From an uncultured Blautia sp. (GTDB taxonomy: Bacteria > Bacillota > Clostridia > Lachnospirales > Lachnospiraceae), in NCBI GenBank assembly GCA_900543715.1, contig UQSX01000083.1, forward strand, positions 1-12,704: 12,704 bases of DNA, in the 5' to 3' direction. The position numbers were made by a program, and so were the translations under genes. Each line of letters begins with the position of its first letter. Position 1 is the first letter of the stretch. Positions 6,365 to 12,471 of the stretch are shown here, piece after piece. The notes below the pieces were generated by a model, which did no database searches, was not told the origin of the DNA, and saw only the letters and a program-made list of their open reading frames with translations.

Positions 6365-6396
6365 GATCTCATACAGAAATGTATGGGGTCTTTTTT
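6365..6396 (+). terminator. Rho-independent terminator 1
   Basis: GATCTCATACA (6365-6375), loop GAAA, TGTATGGGGTC (6380-6390), then T6 (6391-6396). All eleven pairs form, two of them G-U. It would end the polymerase operon and also any RNA begun at the promoter at 6322-6330, which would be only about 60 nt long. Confidence 0.85.
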
Positions 6397-6436
6397 ATAG
6401 TGTTTTGTGCGCTGCATCCAATTTCTAATTTGTTAA

Positions 6437-6471
6437 AAGCCAGCGGGATCCTCCCGTTGGCTTCTTTTTTT
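6437..6471 (+). terminator. Rho-independent terminator 2
   Basis: AAGCCAGCGGG (6437-6447), loop ATCCT, CCCGTTGGCTT (6453-6463) with one G-U, then C and T7. A second strong terminator only 41 bases after the first, and nine bases before the leader with the sigma-like gene's first ATG region. No clear promoter lies between it and that gene. Confidence 0.85.
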
Positions 6472-6587
6472 CTAAGGAGCAGCGTATGGAGAAAAGCTCT
6501 TGCTTGAGGATTGCCAGAAACCTATGTCGTAGTCCGCCACTTGTCCTTCGTTTTCACCACCCAACGAAAACTAAGGAGGACAGGAAC
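6472..6587 (+). other. Leader with a second in-frame start and ribosome site
   Basis: An AAGGAG (6474-6479) precedes an ATG at 6486 that is in frame with the sigma-like gene; its 34 extra codons read through to the ATG at 6588 without a stop. GTTTTC and GAAAAC, with a 10-base loop between them, form a 6-bp inverted repeat just ahead of the second ribosome site. This may be a regulated leader rather than coding sequence. Confidence 0.35.
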
Positions 6588-7031
6588 ATGGCAAAACCGT
6601 ATAAGATACCGGATTTTAGAAAAATGTATCCGGAAGCCAGCGAGGAAGTAATCGCTGTATTGAGAACAAGTGAAAGAAAAATGCAGTATCAGGAATATGA
6701 CTTAAAAAGAGCAAGAAATATCGTAGATCCTAAAACAGGAGAGAAAATGACCATTCCTAGCAGAGAGGATTCCTATGAACGCCTGCAGGAAATGGCTGTG
6801 CAATTTCCAGAAGAAAACAGAAGTGTGGAGGATCAGATTCTGAAAAAAATAGAGTGTGAACAGTTACATAAATTCCTTTTAGAACTCTCGAAAGAAGAAC
6901 AGTGGTTGATTCAGGAACTCTATTTTGAGGAACGGACGGAACGGGAGGTAGCTTCGGTACTTGGATTGTCACAGAAGGCGATAAACAAACGGAGACAGAA
7001 GATTTTAGAGAAACTGAGAAAATTATTTTAA
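6588..7031 (+). CDS. Sigma-70 region 4-only protein
   Basis: The product is 147 aa from the ATG at 6588, with AGGAGG (6574-6579) eight bases upstream. Residues about 98-147 match sigma region 4: LSKEEQWLIQELYFEERT, then the HTH (about 117-141) with EREVASVLGLSQKAINKRRQK. The N-terminal half contains no recognisable region 2 (-10 binding), so it is not a complete sigma factor; such short proteins are common in clostridial conjugative elements, where they are usually annotated as sigma-70 family. It may act as an activator that presents region 4 to a promoter, or as part of a split sigma. An in-frame ATG at 6486, with its own AAGGAG, would add 34 residues; that extension is Arg/Cys/Pro-rich and looks non-coding. 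Two terminators precede the gene. Confidence 0.82.
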   Translation: MAKPYKIPDFRKMYPEASEEVIAVLRTSERKMQYQEYDLKRARNIVDPKTGEKMTIPSREDSYERLQEMAVQFPEENRSVEDQILKKIECEQLHKFLLELSKEEQWLIQELYFEERTEREVASVLGLSQKAINKRRQKILEKLRKLF

Positions 7032-7317
7032 TTATTTTTCTGTTTTTGGTTCTCAAACTTCTCTGCCAGCGTGGAAGGAAGTGAAGGGGACTGATTTCTC
7101 TTTCTGTTCTTTGGCAAAAACTGTGTGAAACAGTCATATCCGGCAATACAGATACCTTAGTTGTTCAGCCCAAAAGGAAAAGCACAAAGGAAAATCCGCC
7201 ACGACCACCTGCAGATAGTCAGAGTGTCTGTCAATAAGATGACATCAAAGGTGCAGAGCGAAAAAAATTTGTCCTTAAAGCAGTTTTGGCAGACTGCCTG
7301 CAATGACCTGAACAGCC

Positions 7318-7323
7318 TATAAT
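7318..7323 (+). promoter_or_regulatory. Consensus -10 box before the candidate RNA
   Basis: A perfect TATAAT. The -35 position 17 bases upstream (TGCCTG) is poor and TTGGCA at 7286-7291 is too far away. If used, transcription would start about 7330, just before the paired segments, and could run into the 7663-9242 operon. An activator or the element's own sigma-like protein might be needed. Confidence 0.35.
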
Positions 7324-7329
7324 GATACT

Positions 7330-7520
7330 TCCGTCCAGTCACAGCCCCGCAAAACGGGAACACGCAATGAGGGCGGCTCGGAGAGACCCTCGGAGGGGAA
7401 CAATCCCATGACAGCCTTAAGCCATGGCTGGTCAGTGTTGCCGCCCAAAGATATCGGTTGTAACAGGAATATCAGTATTTCCGATATCTGGTTCCGGGAA
7501 GTTGTGTCGAATAGGAACTT
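7330..7520 (+). ncRNA. Candidate structured RNA or leader (unassigned)
   Basis: Pairings visible directly: CCCG-CAAAA-CGGG near 7345-7357; a closing stem GGGCGGC (7371-7377) with GCCGCCC (7440-7446); inside it CCCTC-GG-AGGGG (around 7388-7397) or, alternatively, GGGGA with TCCC; TGAC-A-GCC (7409-7416) with GGC-T-G-GTCA (7426-7434); then AGATATCGG (7449-7457) with CCGATATCT (7481-7489), and GTTCC (7491-7495) with GGAAC (7514-7518). This makes a branched domain followed by hairpins. The GGGGAACAATC string is reminiscent of IscB-associated omega RNAs, but no IscB gene is present. I cannot assign a known class. Strand is inferred from the TATAAT box and the direction of all neighbours. Without alignment, covariation is untested. 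Confidence 0.4.
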
Positions 7521-7633
7521 TTGAAAATGAAGAACAAGTGATTTTTAACAGAAACTATGGCGGCAGCTTTATATTTAGCGGAAAAGGAAAGATAGATCAA
7601 CTGGATAAGGCTGCCGCTATCCTTGTGTTCTAA
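7424..7633 (+). CDS. Doubtful 69-aa open frame
   Basis: The frame opens with ATG at 7424 and ends at 7633, but no ribosome site precedes it and the first part lies in the paired region of the candidate RNA. The C-terminal half (from about residue 33: TFENEEQVIFNRNYGGSFIF onward) looks more protein-like, acidic then Gly/Lys-rich, ending DKAAAILVF. It could be the remnant 3' end of a gene or a chance frame. GCGGCAGC (7560-7567) and GCTGCCGC (7610-7617), both in this frame, are a perfect 8-bp inverted repeat, which also speaks for RNA structure. I know no homologous family. Confidence 0.25.
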   Translation: MAGQCCRPKISVVTGISVFPISGSGKLCRIGTFENEEQVIFNRNYGGSFIFSGKGKIDQLDKAAAILVF

Positions 7634-7662
7634 ATCACAAAATGATAAGGAGGAAGATGTAT

Positions 7663-7917
7663 ATGCGTGTCAAAGAATTTATGGAATTATATCCTGACAG
7701 CAATTTTCATTTTATGACATCGAAAGGATATTTATTTCTGAATTCTGACCAGGTAAAATCCATACTTTTGCAAGGGCAGAAAGAAGCAGCCAAGAAGGAG
7801 CTGGGAAAGGGAATCCGAGCGGATGAACTTTTGGCAGGCGAGGTCATCAGCGTAAGATGGAAAAAAGGCATTTGCCATATGATGGCAGAATTACATAGAG
7901 ATAGAGACTTTTCATAA
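7663..7917 (+). CDS. Hypothetical 84-aa protein upstream of MazF
   Basis: I choose the ATG at 7663, nine bases after AAGGAGG (7647-7653); ATGs at 7642 and 7657 are in frame but lie before or too close to that site. The product is a small alpha/beta protein: MRVKEFMELYP, an FHFMTSKGYLFLNSDQV segment, a Lys-rich helix (about 40-55) and a C-terminal strand with VRWKKG. It has no membrane segment. I do not recognise the family. It is immediately upstream of the MazF-like toxin, the place a MazE antitoxin would occupy, but I see no AbrB-fold or ribbon-helix-helix pattern, so calling it an antitoxin would be a guess. Confidence 0.75.
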   Translation: MRVKEFMELYPDSNFHFMTSKGYLFLNSDQVKSILLQGQKEAAKKELGKGIRADELLAGEVISVRWKKGICHMMAELHRDRDFS

Positions 7918-8002
7918 AGAGTAGGAACATTCGTAGTCCAGAGTAGATGGAAGGAGGGGAAGTGTTACGATAAAAAAAGGAGATATATATTATGCAGACC
8001 TG

Positions 8003-8323
8003 ATGCCGGTAATAGGCTCTGAACAGGGGGGAATCCGGCCGGTTTTGATTATTCAGAATGATGTTGGTAATTGTTACAGTCCAACCGTCATTGTGGCAGC
8101 AATTACAAGTCGGCCTAATAAGCACTGGATACCTACACATATCGAATTGGGAAATCATGTAAGAGGACTCCATAATGATTCTGTTATTTTATTGGAGCAG
8201 GTAAGGACGATTGACCGGATAAGATTAAGAGGGTATGTAGGAAGTCTGAGTGGAGCCATGATGCGTAAAGTAGATGAGGCAATTCTCGTGAGTTTTGGTG
8301 TAACAGTACAGAGAAGAACATAA
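8003..8323 (+). CDS. mazF: MazF/PemK-type endoribonuclease toxin, 5' end damaged
   Basis: From the ATG at 8003 the product is 106 aa and matches Gram-positive MazF (EndoA): GSEQGGIRPVLIIQND with the catalytic Arg (Arg12 here, Arg25 in EndoA), SPTVIVAAITS with the catalytic Thr (Thr35 here, Thr48 in EndoA), PTHIEL, and DSVILLEQVRTIDRIRL. MazF cuts single-stranded RNA at short sites. The expected N-terminal strand (IKKGDIYYADL) is encoded in frame just upstream (7970-8002) but no ATG, GTG or TTG precedes it before an in-frame TAG at 7934. A GTG at 7962, behind AAGGAGG, is out of frame by one base. Relatives commonly begin Met-Val-Thr-Ile-Lys-Lys; loss of one G from GTGGTTACG would explain this. 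So it may be inactive, or start at a rare codon. No MazE is recognisable beside it. Confidence 0.85.
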   Translation: MPVIGSEQGGIRPVLIIQNDVGNCYSPTVIVAAITSRPNKHWIPTHIELGNHVRGLHNDSVILLEQVRTIDRIRLRGYVGSLSGAMMRKVDEAILVSFGVTVQRRT

Positions 8324-8354
8324 AGGGTGTTTGGAAAAGGAGCAGGAGGCAGGA

Positions 8355-8702
8355 ATGGGTCAGGGAAAACGTGCGTGGATCTATTGTGCGATTGATGCAC
8401 CGGAAGATAGAAATGGTGCATTAAAAAGTCAGTTTAAACAGCTGATTGATTATGGAGAGCAGATGGGATTTGAACTGGTTGGAAGTTCCAGTGATGTGGG
8501 GACAACTCCGCTTTGGAATCGAAATGGATTTCGTCATTTTATAGAAGCGGTCCAGAAAGAACAGGTAGATGTTCTTTTGATTGTAAACCGGGGCAGGCTG
8601 TCCAGATCATCCATGCAGCTCGCAAGATTTCAGATCCTTCAGGAAAGCTATGGTGTCGATGCATATTCGCCATTGGAAGGGAAAATTGAGTTTGGCAGTT
8701 AA
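8355..8702 (+). CDS. Resolvase-like domain protein lacking the catalytic serine
   Basis: The product is 115 aa from the ATG at 8355, with AGGAGG (8344-8349) five bases upstream. The fold of the serine-recombinase N-terminal domain is evident: AWIYCAIDAPED (strand 1), QFKQLIDYGEQMGFELV, SSDVGTTPLWNRNGFRHFIEAV, VDVLLIVNRGRLSRSS. But the catalytic positions are altered: the Tyr-x-Arg-Val-Ser motif reads Tyr10-Cys-Ala12-Ile-Asp14, so both the Arg and the nucleophilic Ser are gone, and the Asp of the DRLGR motif is Gly80; Arg81 and Arg84 remain. There is also no C-terminal DNA-binding domain. It should therefore not recombine DNA; a regulatory or protein-interaction role is possible. It belongs to the 7663-9242 operon. 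Confidence 0.85.
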   Translation: MGQGKRAWIYCAIDAPEDRNGALKSQFKQLIDYGEQMGFELVGSSSDVGTTPLWNRNGFRHFIEAVQKEQVDVLLIVNRGRLSRSSMQLARFQILQESYGVDAYSPLEGKIEFGS

Positions 8703-8722
8703 AAAATAGGAGAGAAGATTTT

Positions 8723-9118
8723 ATGAGAGCAGAAGAAAAGAATATGGTAGAACGGATCATGAACACAGAAACGATGGGATATGCCTATGAGTATCCATAT
8801 GGTGGGGGAGCCAGAAAAGAATATATGTTGGCACTGACCCCGGAGAACTTGGCAAATTTTATCGGTGCGAGAGGATATGATGCTAAAAAAATAGTGATTA
8901 CCGATGTGTTGGATCGCCTTATTGTGAATACCTGTATGGGGATGCTGGATATTTGTCCGGACCAGAAATTATGTGGGAGAATTATTAAGTATTTGGCGCC
9001 GATCCAGCTGGGAGAGAAGGAGGCTGGAGAGATTTTGGCGGTGGAACGCAATGTGGCAGATGAATATTTTGCTATGGAAGATGAAGCGGTTACGATGGCA
9101 GAATGCCAGATGTTATAG
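8723..9118 (+). CDS. Conserved hypothetical protein of the mobile region
   Basis: The product is 131 aa; GGAGAGAAG lies before the ATG. The start is MRAEEKNMVERIMNTETMGY, then a Tyr/Gly-rich EYPYGGGARKEYMLALTPENL segment, a central hydrophobic helix-strand region (VITDVLDRLIVNTCMGMLDI), and an acidic helical C-terminus. There is no signal peptide; the hydrophobic parts look like a buried core rather than a membrane span. I think very similar proteins recur in Lachnospiraceae mobile elements next to the resolvase-like protein, but know no function. Twenty bases separate it from the upstream gene, so it is probably co-transcribed with it. Confidence 0.8.
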   Translation: MRAEEKNMVERIMNTETMGYAYEYPYGGGARKEYMLALTPENLANFIGARGYDAKKIVITDVLDRLIVNTCMGMLDICPDQKLCGRIIKYLAPIQLGEKEAGEILAVERNVADEYFAMEDEAVTMAECQML

Positions 9119-9143
9119 AGATTGTTGAGGAGGTAGAACGATC

Positions 9144-9242
9144 ATGATTGGGATATTGATTGTTGCGGCAGTTGGAATTATTGGATTTTTGTTAACTGCA
9201 GGTATTGCATTTGGAATAGCAGGGAGTTATCAAATCGATTGA
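9144..9242 (+). CDS. 32-aa single-helix membrane microprotein
   Basis: The frame has 32 codons with AGGAGG (9128-9133) ten bases before the ATG. Residues about 2-27 are an uninterrupted hydrophobic stretch of Ile, Val, Leu, Ala and Gly (MIGILIVAAVGIIGFLLTAG and onward), followed by a short polar tail, Ser-Tyr-Gln-Ile-Asp. It should span the membrane once. Small hydrophobic peptides of this kind may be type I toxins, or regulators or stabilisers of membrane complexes; nothing here decides. It is the last gene before the Tn554-like element, so its 3' end could have been altered by insertion. Confidence 0.55.
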   Translation: MIGILIVAAVGIIGFLLTAGIAFGIAGSYQID

Positions 9243-9358
9243 CGTTGTTTATTGATAATGCTTCGTTTGAAAAGGAAAGATTGTTACATTGTGTGATAGC
9301 TATGAGAAGAGTAACACGGTATACTGTGTATAGCGTTAGAGGAAAGGAGTAAAGTAAT
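9243..9358. other. Region likely containing the left end of the Tn554-like element
   Basis: No gene is visible. Inverted repeats present: TGTTAC (9282-9287) with GTAACA (9311-9316), the palindrome ATAGCTAT (9296-9303), and TATAC-TGT-GTATA (9320-9332). Tn554-type elements have no long terminal repeats and tnpA begins close to one end, so the junction and recombinase-binding sites are expected here. GGAAAGGAG ahead of 9359 is the tnpA ribosome site. Confidence 0.4.
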
Positions 9359-10477
9359 ATGGCAAGGTATATTGTGGATTCCCAGATAGATAATCACGAA
9401 AAATATTATTTCATTCGTGAGCAGGAGAGCCAGGATATAGTGTTACTGCCCTCCAAGTATCTAATGCATAAAAAAAGATCAAAATTGTCACCTAATACTA
9501 TCAGAAGAAGTGCAGGAGCCATTTCATACTATCTGAATTATATAGATGAGACTGGCATCCAGTTAGATGATGTATGGGAGATGCCATATGATAAGCAGCA
9601 GGAACACTTTACAGACTATTTGATATGGTTACAGGCAGGATTGCATAGTGGAGATAGTTACAAAAAGAAACCATATAATGAGACCTGTAATGCGTATTTA
9701 AAAGAGGTGTTCCGATTTTATAGATTTTCTGGACAGCAGGATGAATCTATAAAGCAATTAAAAGTCCTCTCTGATATGAGAATTATTGTACATAATTCAG
9801 TGGGAGTAAAAAGGACATTATACCGGAATACATTTCATGGATATCTACAGGAAAAAGGACATATAGGGAAGACCATAGAGCAGGATAAGATCGTGATTTT
9901 ATTAAAGGCATGTGCCAATTGTCGCGATCAAATCCTGCTTTTATTATTAGCAGAAACGGGATTTCGCATCGGGGAGCTTTTGGGAGTCCGGTATGCGACA
10001 GATATTGATTATGAGAGACACTTACTGTATGTCAATTTTAGAGAAGATAATGAAAATGGAGCCAGGGCTAAGAATGCAGAATACCGGAAGGCAAAAATCA
10101 GCGATGCCACCTTTGAAATTCTGCAGTTTTATATAGAGGAATATAAAGACCTTATTTTCCAGCAGGAGTACTTGATTATTAACATTTCGGGAGATTATGC
10201 TGGAAAACCGATGCAGGACTCAGGCGTCTATGCATTGATGGAACGGCTGCAGAAGAAGACTGGGATTAAAGTAACACCACATATGCTGCGGCATTATTTT
10301 GCAAATGCTCGCCGGAAGGCTGGATGGAAGTTGGAACTTATTAGTCAGGCACTTGGGCATCGAAATATAGAAACAACGATGAGATATTTAAATATATCGG
10401 ATCAGGAGTTGATTGATGTCAGCGATGAATTTTATAGAAAACATCAGTCCATTTATGAAATCGACAAATTACTTTAG
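9359..10477 (+). CDS. tnpA: Tyrosine recombinase, Tn554 TnpA-like
   Basis: The product is 372 aa, close to Tn554 TnpA (361 aa). The N-terminal core-binding domain spans about 40-165. The catalytic domain shows Arg203 (TGFRIGELLGV), a beta-hairpin Lys (probably Lys238 in RAKNAEYRK), His308-x-x-Arg311 (TPHMLRHYFA), His334 (LGHRN) and the nucleophile Tyr343 (TMRYLNI), so it appears fully active. These enzymes cut and rejoin DNA through a 3'-phosphotyrosine. It is followed after 17 bases by a much larger tyrosine recombinase, the tnpA-tnpB order of Tn554 and the RIT-type triads. The ATG at 9359 has GGAAAGGAG nine bases upstream. Confidence 0.93.
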   Translation: MARYIVDSQIDNHEKYYFIREQESQDIVLLPSKYLMHKKRSKLSPNTIRRSAGAISYYLNYIDETGIQLDDVWEMPYDKQQEHFTDYLIWLQAGLHSGDSYKKKPYNETCNAYLKEVFRFYRFSGQQDESIKQLKVLSDMRIIVHNSVGVKRTLYRNTFHGYLQEKGHIGKTIEQDKIVILLKACANCRDQILLLLLAETGFRIGELLGVRYATDIDYERHLLYVNFREDNENGARAKNAEYRKAKISDATFEILQFYIEEYKDLIFQQEYLIINISGDYAGKPMQDSGVYALMERLQKKTGIKVTPHMLRHYFANARRKAGWKLELISQALGHRNIETTMRYLNISDQELIDVSDEFYRKHQSIYEIDKLL

Positions 10478-10494
10478 GGAAGGAGGAGAAGCAT

Positions 10495-12471
10495 GTGCCT
10501 GCATTAAGATTATTGAATACGGAATCACAGGATAAAGCGGATTATCTTCATAACCAGTTGACAACGGATATAAATGTACCGAGTACATACTGGGAGTGTG
10601 CAGAGTCTTATCTAAAAGGTGTAGGAATATATGATGTTTTTCTTATAGAAGAACAGGATTTCCGTAATTATAAAATCTTTTTGCATGAAACGGGGAGCTT
10701 TACAAAGAAACAGGTGTTTGAGCGAACTGGATTCTTGAGAAATTTGCAGAAGGCACTTATCCGGAATGAGTATAAAGAATTGCTGGATGAAATTGAGCGG
10801 TGCAATACAGTGCAAGAACGCTTGAAAGGAAATGTTAGGAATTTTTTGATACGGCAGGGAATTCATCATGTAAGGGAAATTGATTATAGAACCAGAGAAC
10901 TGTATGAAAGTGAGTTACGTAGGACAAAAACTTTCTCTAAAAGCCTTGAATATTTGAAGACATTGGATCGGATCAAACAGTTTGACATCCGAAAAGAAAT
11001 GGAAACACTTTCTGGAAGAAACAAAGAACAGCTCAAGTATGAAGGGCAAGTGATTTTTCTTCCCTACATACCAGATCAGGACATAGGGTCAGATTTTGAT
11101 TATATCCAGGATAAAAGCGAACTGGTATGGGATTTTAGCCAAAAGGCGTCAGAAAATTTAAAAAGGCAAATTTTTCAGATTTTATGCTATGCCTTGAGGA
11201 ATATAAAAGACAGCAAGGATCGCAGAGTGCGTTATCTACTTCCTTTAAGGTGGATGTATGAGTTTTGCATAGAGGAAGGAATTGATGATATCGAGCGTCT
11301 TGAACTGGAGCAAATAAAGAAATTGGAAACAATTGTAGCCAGGAAAGTTGTAAATGTGAAGAACAGTATGCAGATTGTGGATAACAGTCGCAAAATACTA
11401 TTTATGAGTGGAAAAGAAATTCACTGGTATGCAAATGTCTGGTATATGGAAAGGTTCAATTTTGCACCAGAGCGTGTAAACCCAAGTAATCCTGTTCAGC
11501 GACTCAGTTTTTACGAAGTGACGAATGAGAGAAACAGGGAATTGCTACAAGAGTATATGAAATATCAAGTAGGTATCAGTGATTTGGCACTAGGAAATAT
11601 ACGAAGTCAATTGTGTTACATTAAAAAATTTCTAGTTTACTTTAATACAATAGAATCCATATGTGAAATTACGGAAGAACAGATAGCAGAGTACTTCAAG
11701 CTCCTGCAGGAACAGGAAATTAAGGCAGAAACAGTAAACAGGCAGATATTTGATATTCACCGATTTTTTGCATACTTAAATGTTAAAGGACATATCAAGG
11801 GGCAAATTTTTGATCAAAACTATTACAGCCAGAAAGTCTACCCATATCACCATGATCGAAGTGTTCAAGAAGATGAGTATATGGAAATATTAAAAAAGCT
11901 AAAGTTTTTCCCAGAAGTACAAAGGCTTATTTTCCTAAATTTATGGGCAACAGGATTACGGATCAGTGAGGTATGTACATTAAAAGGAGACGCATATTAT
12001 TGGGATGGAGAAGATGCATGGATTAAGGTTTATCAAATTAAAATGAAAGCGGAAAAAATGATACCAATTTCATTGGTGCTTTATCGAATTATGAAAATTT
12101 ATATAAAAAAGCATCATATCAAATCCACTGATTTCCTTTTCAACTCAAAGGATGGTGGGGCATATAGGATTGGCACATTTGTTAAGGGATTCAAAGCAAG
12201 TTGTAAGAAGTATGGAATATATATTTCGGGCGAAACATTCAAAACGCATGATTACAGGCATACATTGGCAAGTAGTTTCTATGATGATGGAGTGTCCATT
12301 CAGACGATTCGGGATTACTTAGGGCATAACAATGAAAATATGACAAAGCAGTATATAGACTATATGCCTAAACGGATCGAACAGGCGAATATGGAATATT
12401 TCAATCAGACAGAAAATCTTCTTGCAACTGGGATTATTCCAAAGAAGCGGGGTGAAAAAACTGGAAAATAA
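10495..12471 (+). CDS. tnpB: Large tyrosine recombinase, Tn554 TnpB-like
   Basis: The product is 658 aa (Tn554 TnpB is 630 aa). It starts at GTG 10495, eight bases after AGGAGG; the overlapping ATG at 10493 is in another frame and stops after four codons. A long N-terminal half (about 1-350) of helical, charged character precedes a core-binding domain (about 350-455) and a catalytic domain with Arg489 (TGLRISEV), Lys in the KMKAEK hairpin (516-521), His585-x-x-Arg588 (THDYRHTLA), His611 (LGHNN) and Tyr620 (KQYIDY). All catalytic residues are present. In Tn554 both TnpA and TnpB are needed for transposition; the long N-terminal part is specific to the TnpB type. Its last 20 bases overlap the next gene. 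Confidence 0.92.
   Translation: MPALRLLNTESQDKADYLHNQLTTDINVPSTYWECAESYLKGVGIYDVFLIEEQDFRNYKIFLHETGSFTKKQVFERTGFLRNLQKALIRNEYKELLDEIERCNTVQERLKGNVRNFLIRQGIHHVREIDYRTRELYESELRRTKTFSKSLEYLKTLDRIKQFDIRKEMETLSGRNKEQLKYEGQVIFLPYIPDQDIGSDFDYIQDKSELVWDFSQKASENLKRQIFQILCYALRNIKDSKDRRVRYLLPLRWMYEFCIEEGIDDIERLELEQIKKLETIVARKVVNVKNSMQIVDNSRKILFMSGKEIHWYANVWYMERFNFAPERVNPSNPVQRLSFYEVTNERNRELLQEYMKYQVGISDLALGNIRSQLCYIKKFLVYFNTIESICEITEEQIAEYFKLLQEQEIKAETVNRQIFDIHRFFAYLNVKGHIKGQIFDQNYYSQKVYPYHHDRSVQEDEYMEILKKLKFFPEVQRLIFLNLWATGLRISEVCTLKGDAYYWDGEDAWIKVYQIKMKAEKMIPISLVLYRIMKIYIKKHHIKSTDFLFNSKDGGAYRIGTFVKGFKASCKKYGIYISGETFKTHDYRHTLASSFYDDGVSIQTIRDYLGHNNENMTKQYIDYMPKRIEQANMEYFNQTENLLATGIIPKKRGEKTGK

Larger units (their letters stand above)
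7032..7641. other. Long stretch without a convincing gene
   Basis: Across these 610 bases no frame combines a ribosome site with protein-like sequence. Several short frames are interrupted or lack start signals. The first part (7032-7290) is unstructured to my eye apart from GGCAG-A-CTGCC (7288-7298). From 7318 on there is a TATAAT box and a dense set of paired segments described below. It separates the sigma-like gene from the operon that starts at 7663. Confidence 0.6.

Noticed and set aside
7161..7322. A 53-codon frame starting with TTG before the candidate RNA
   Set aside because: No ribosome site, start directly after a stop, and no recognisable protein; kept as part of the gene-free stretch.
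7157..7363. A 68-residue minus-strand frame in the gene-free stretch
   Set aside because: No ribosome site and no neighbours on that strand here; composition (Cys, Phe, Leu) is typical of a chance frame.
7371..7446. Assignment of the structured segment to the HEARO/IscB omega RNA class
   Set aside because: Only a short GGGGAACAATC resemblance; no HNH/RuvC protein follows and I cannot run a covariance search.
7663..7917. MazE antitoxin for the MazF-like gene
   Set aside because: It is in the right place but shows no AbrB or ribbon-helix-helix pattern, so there is no sequence support.
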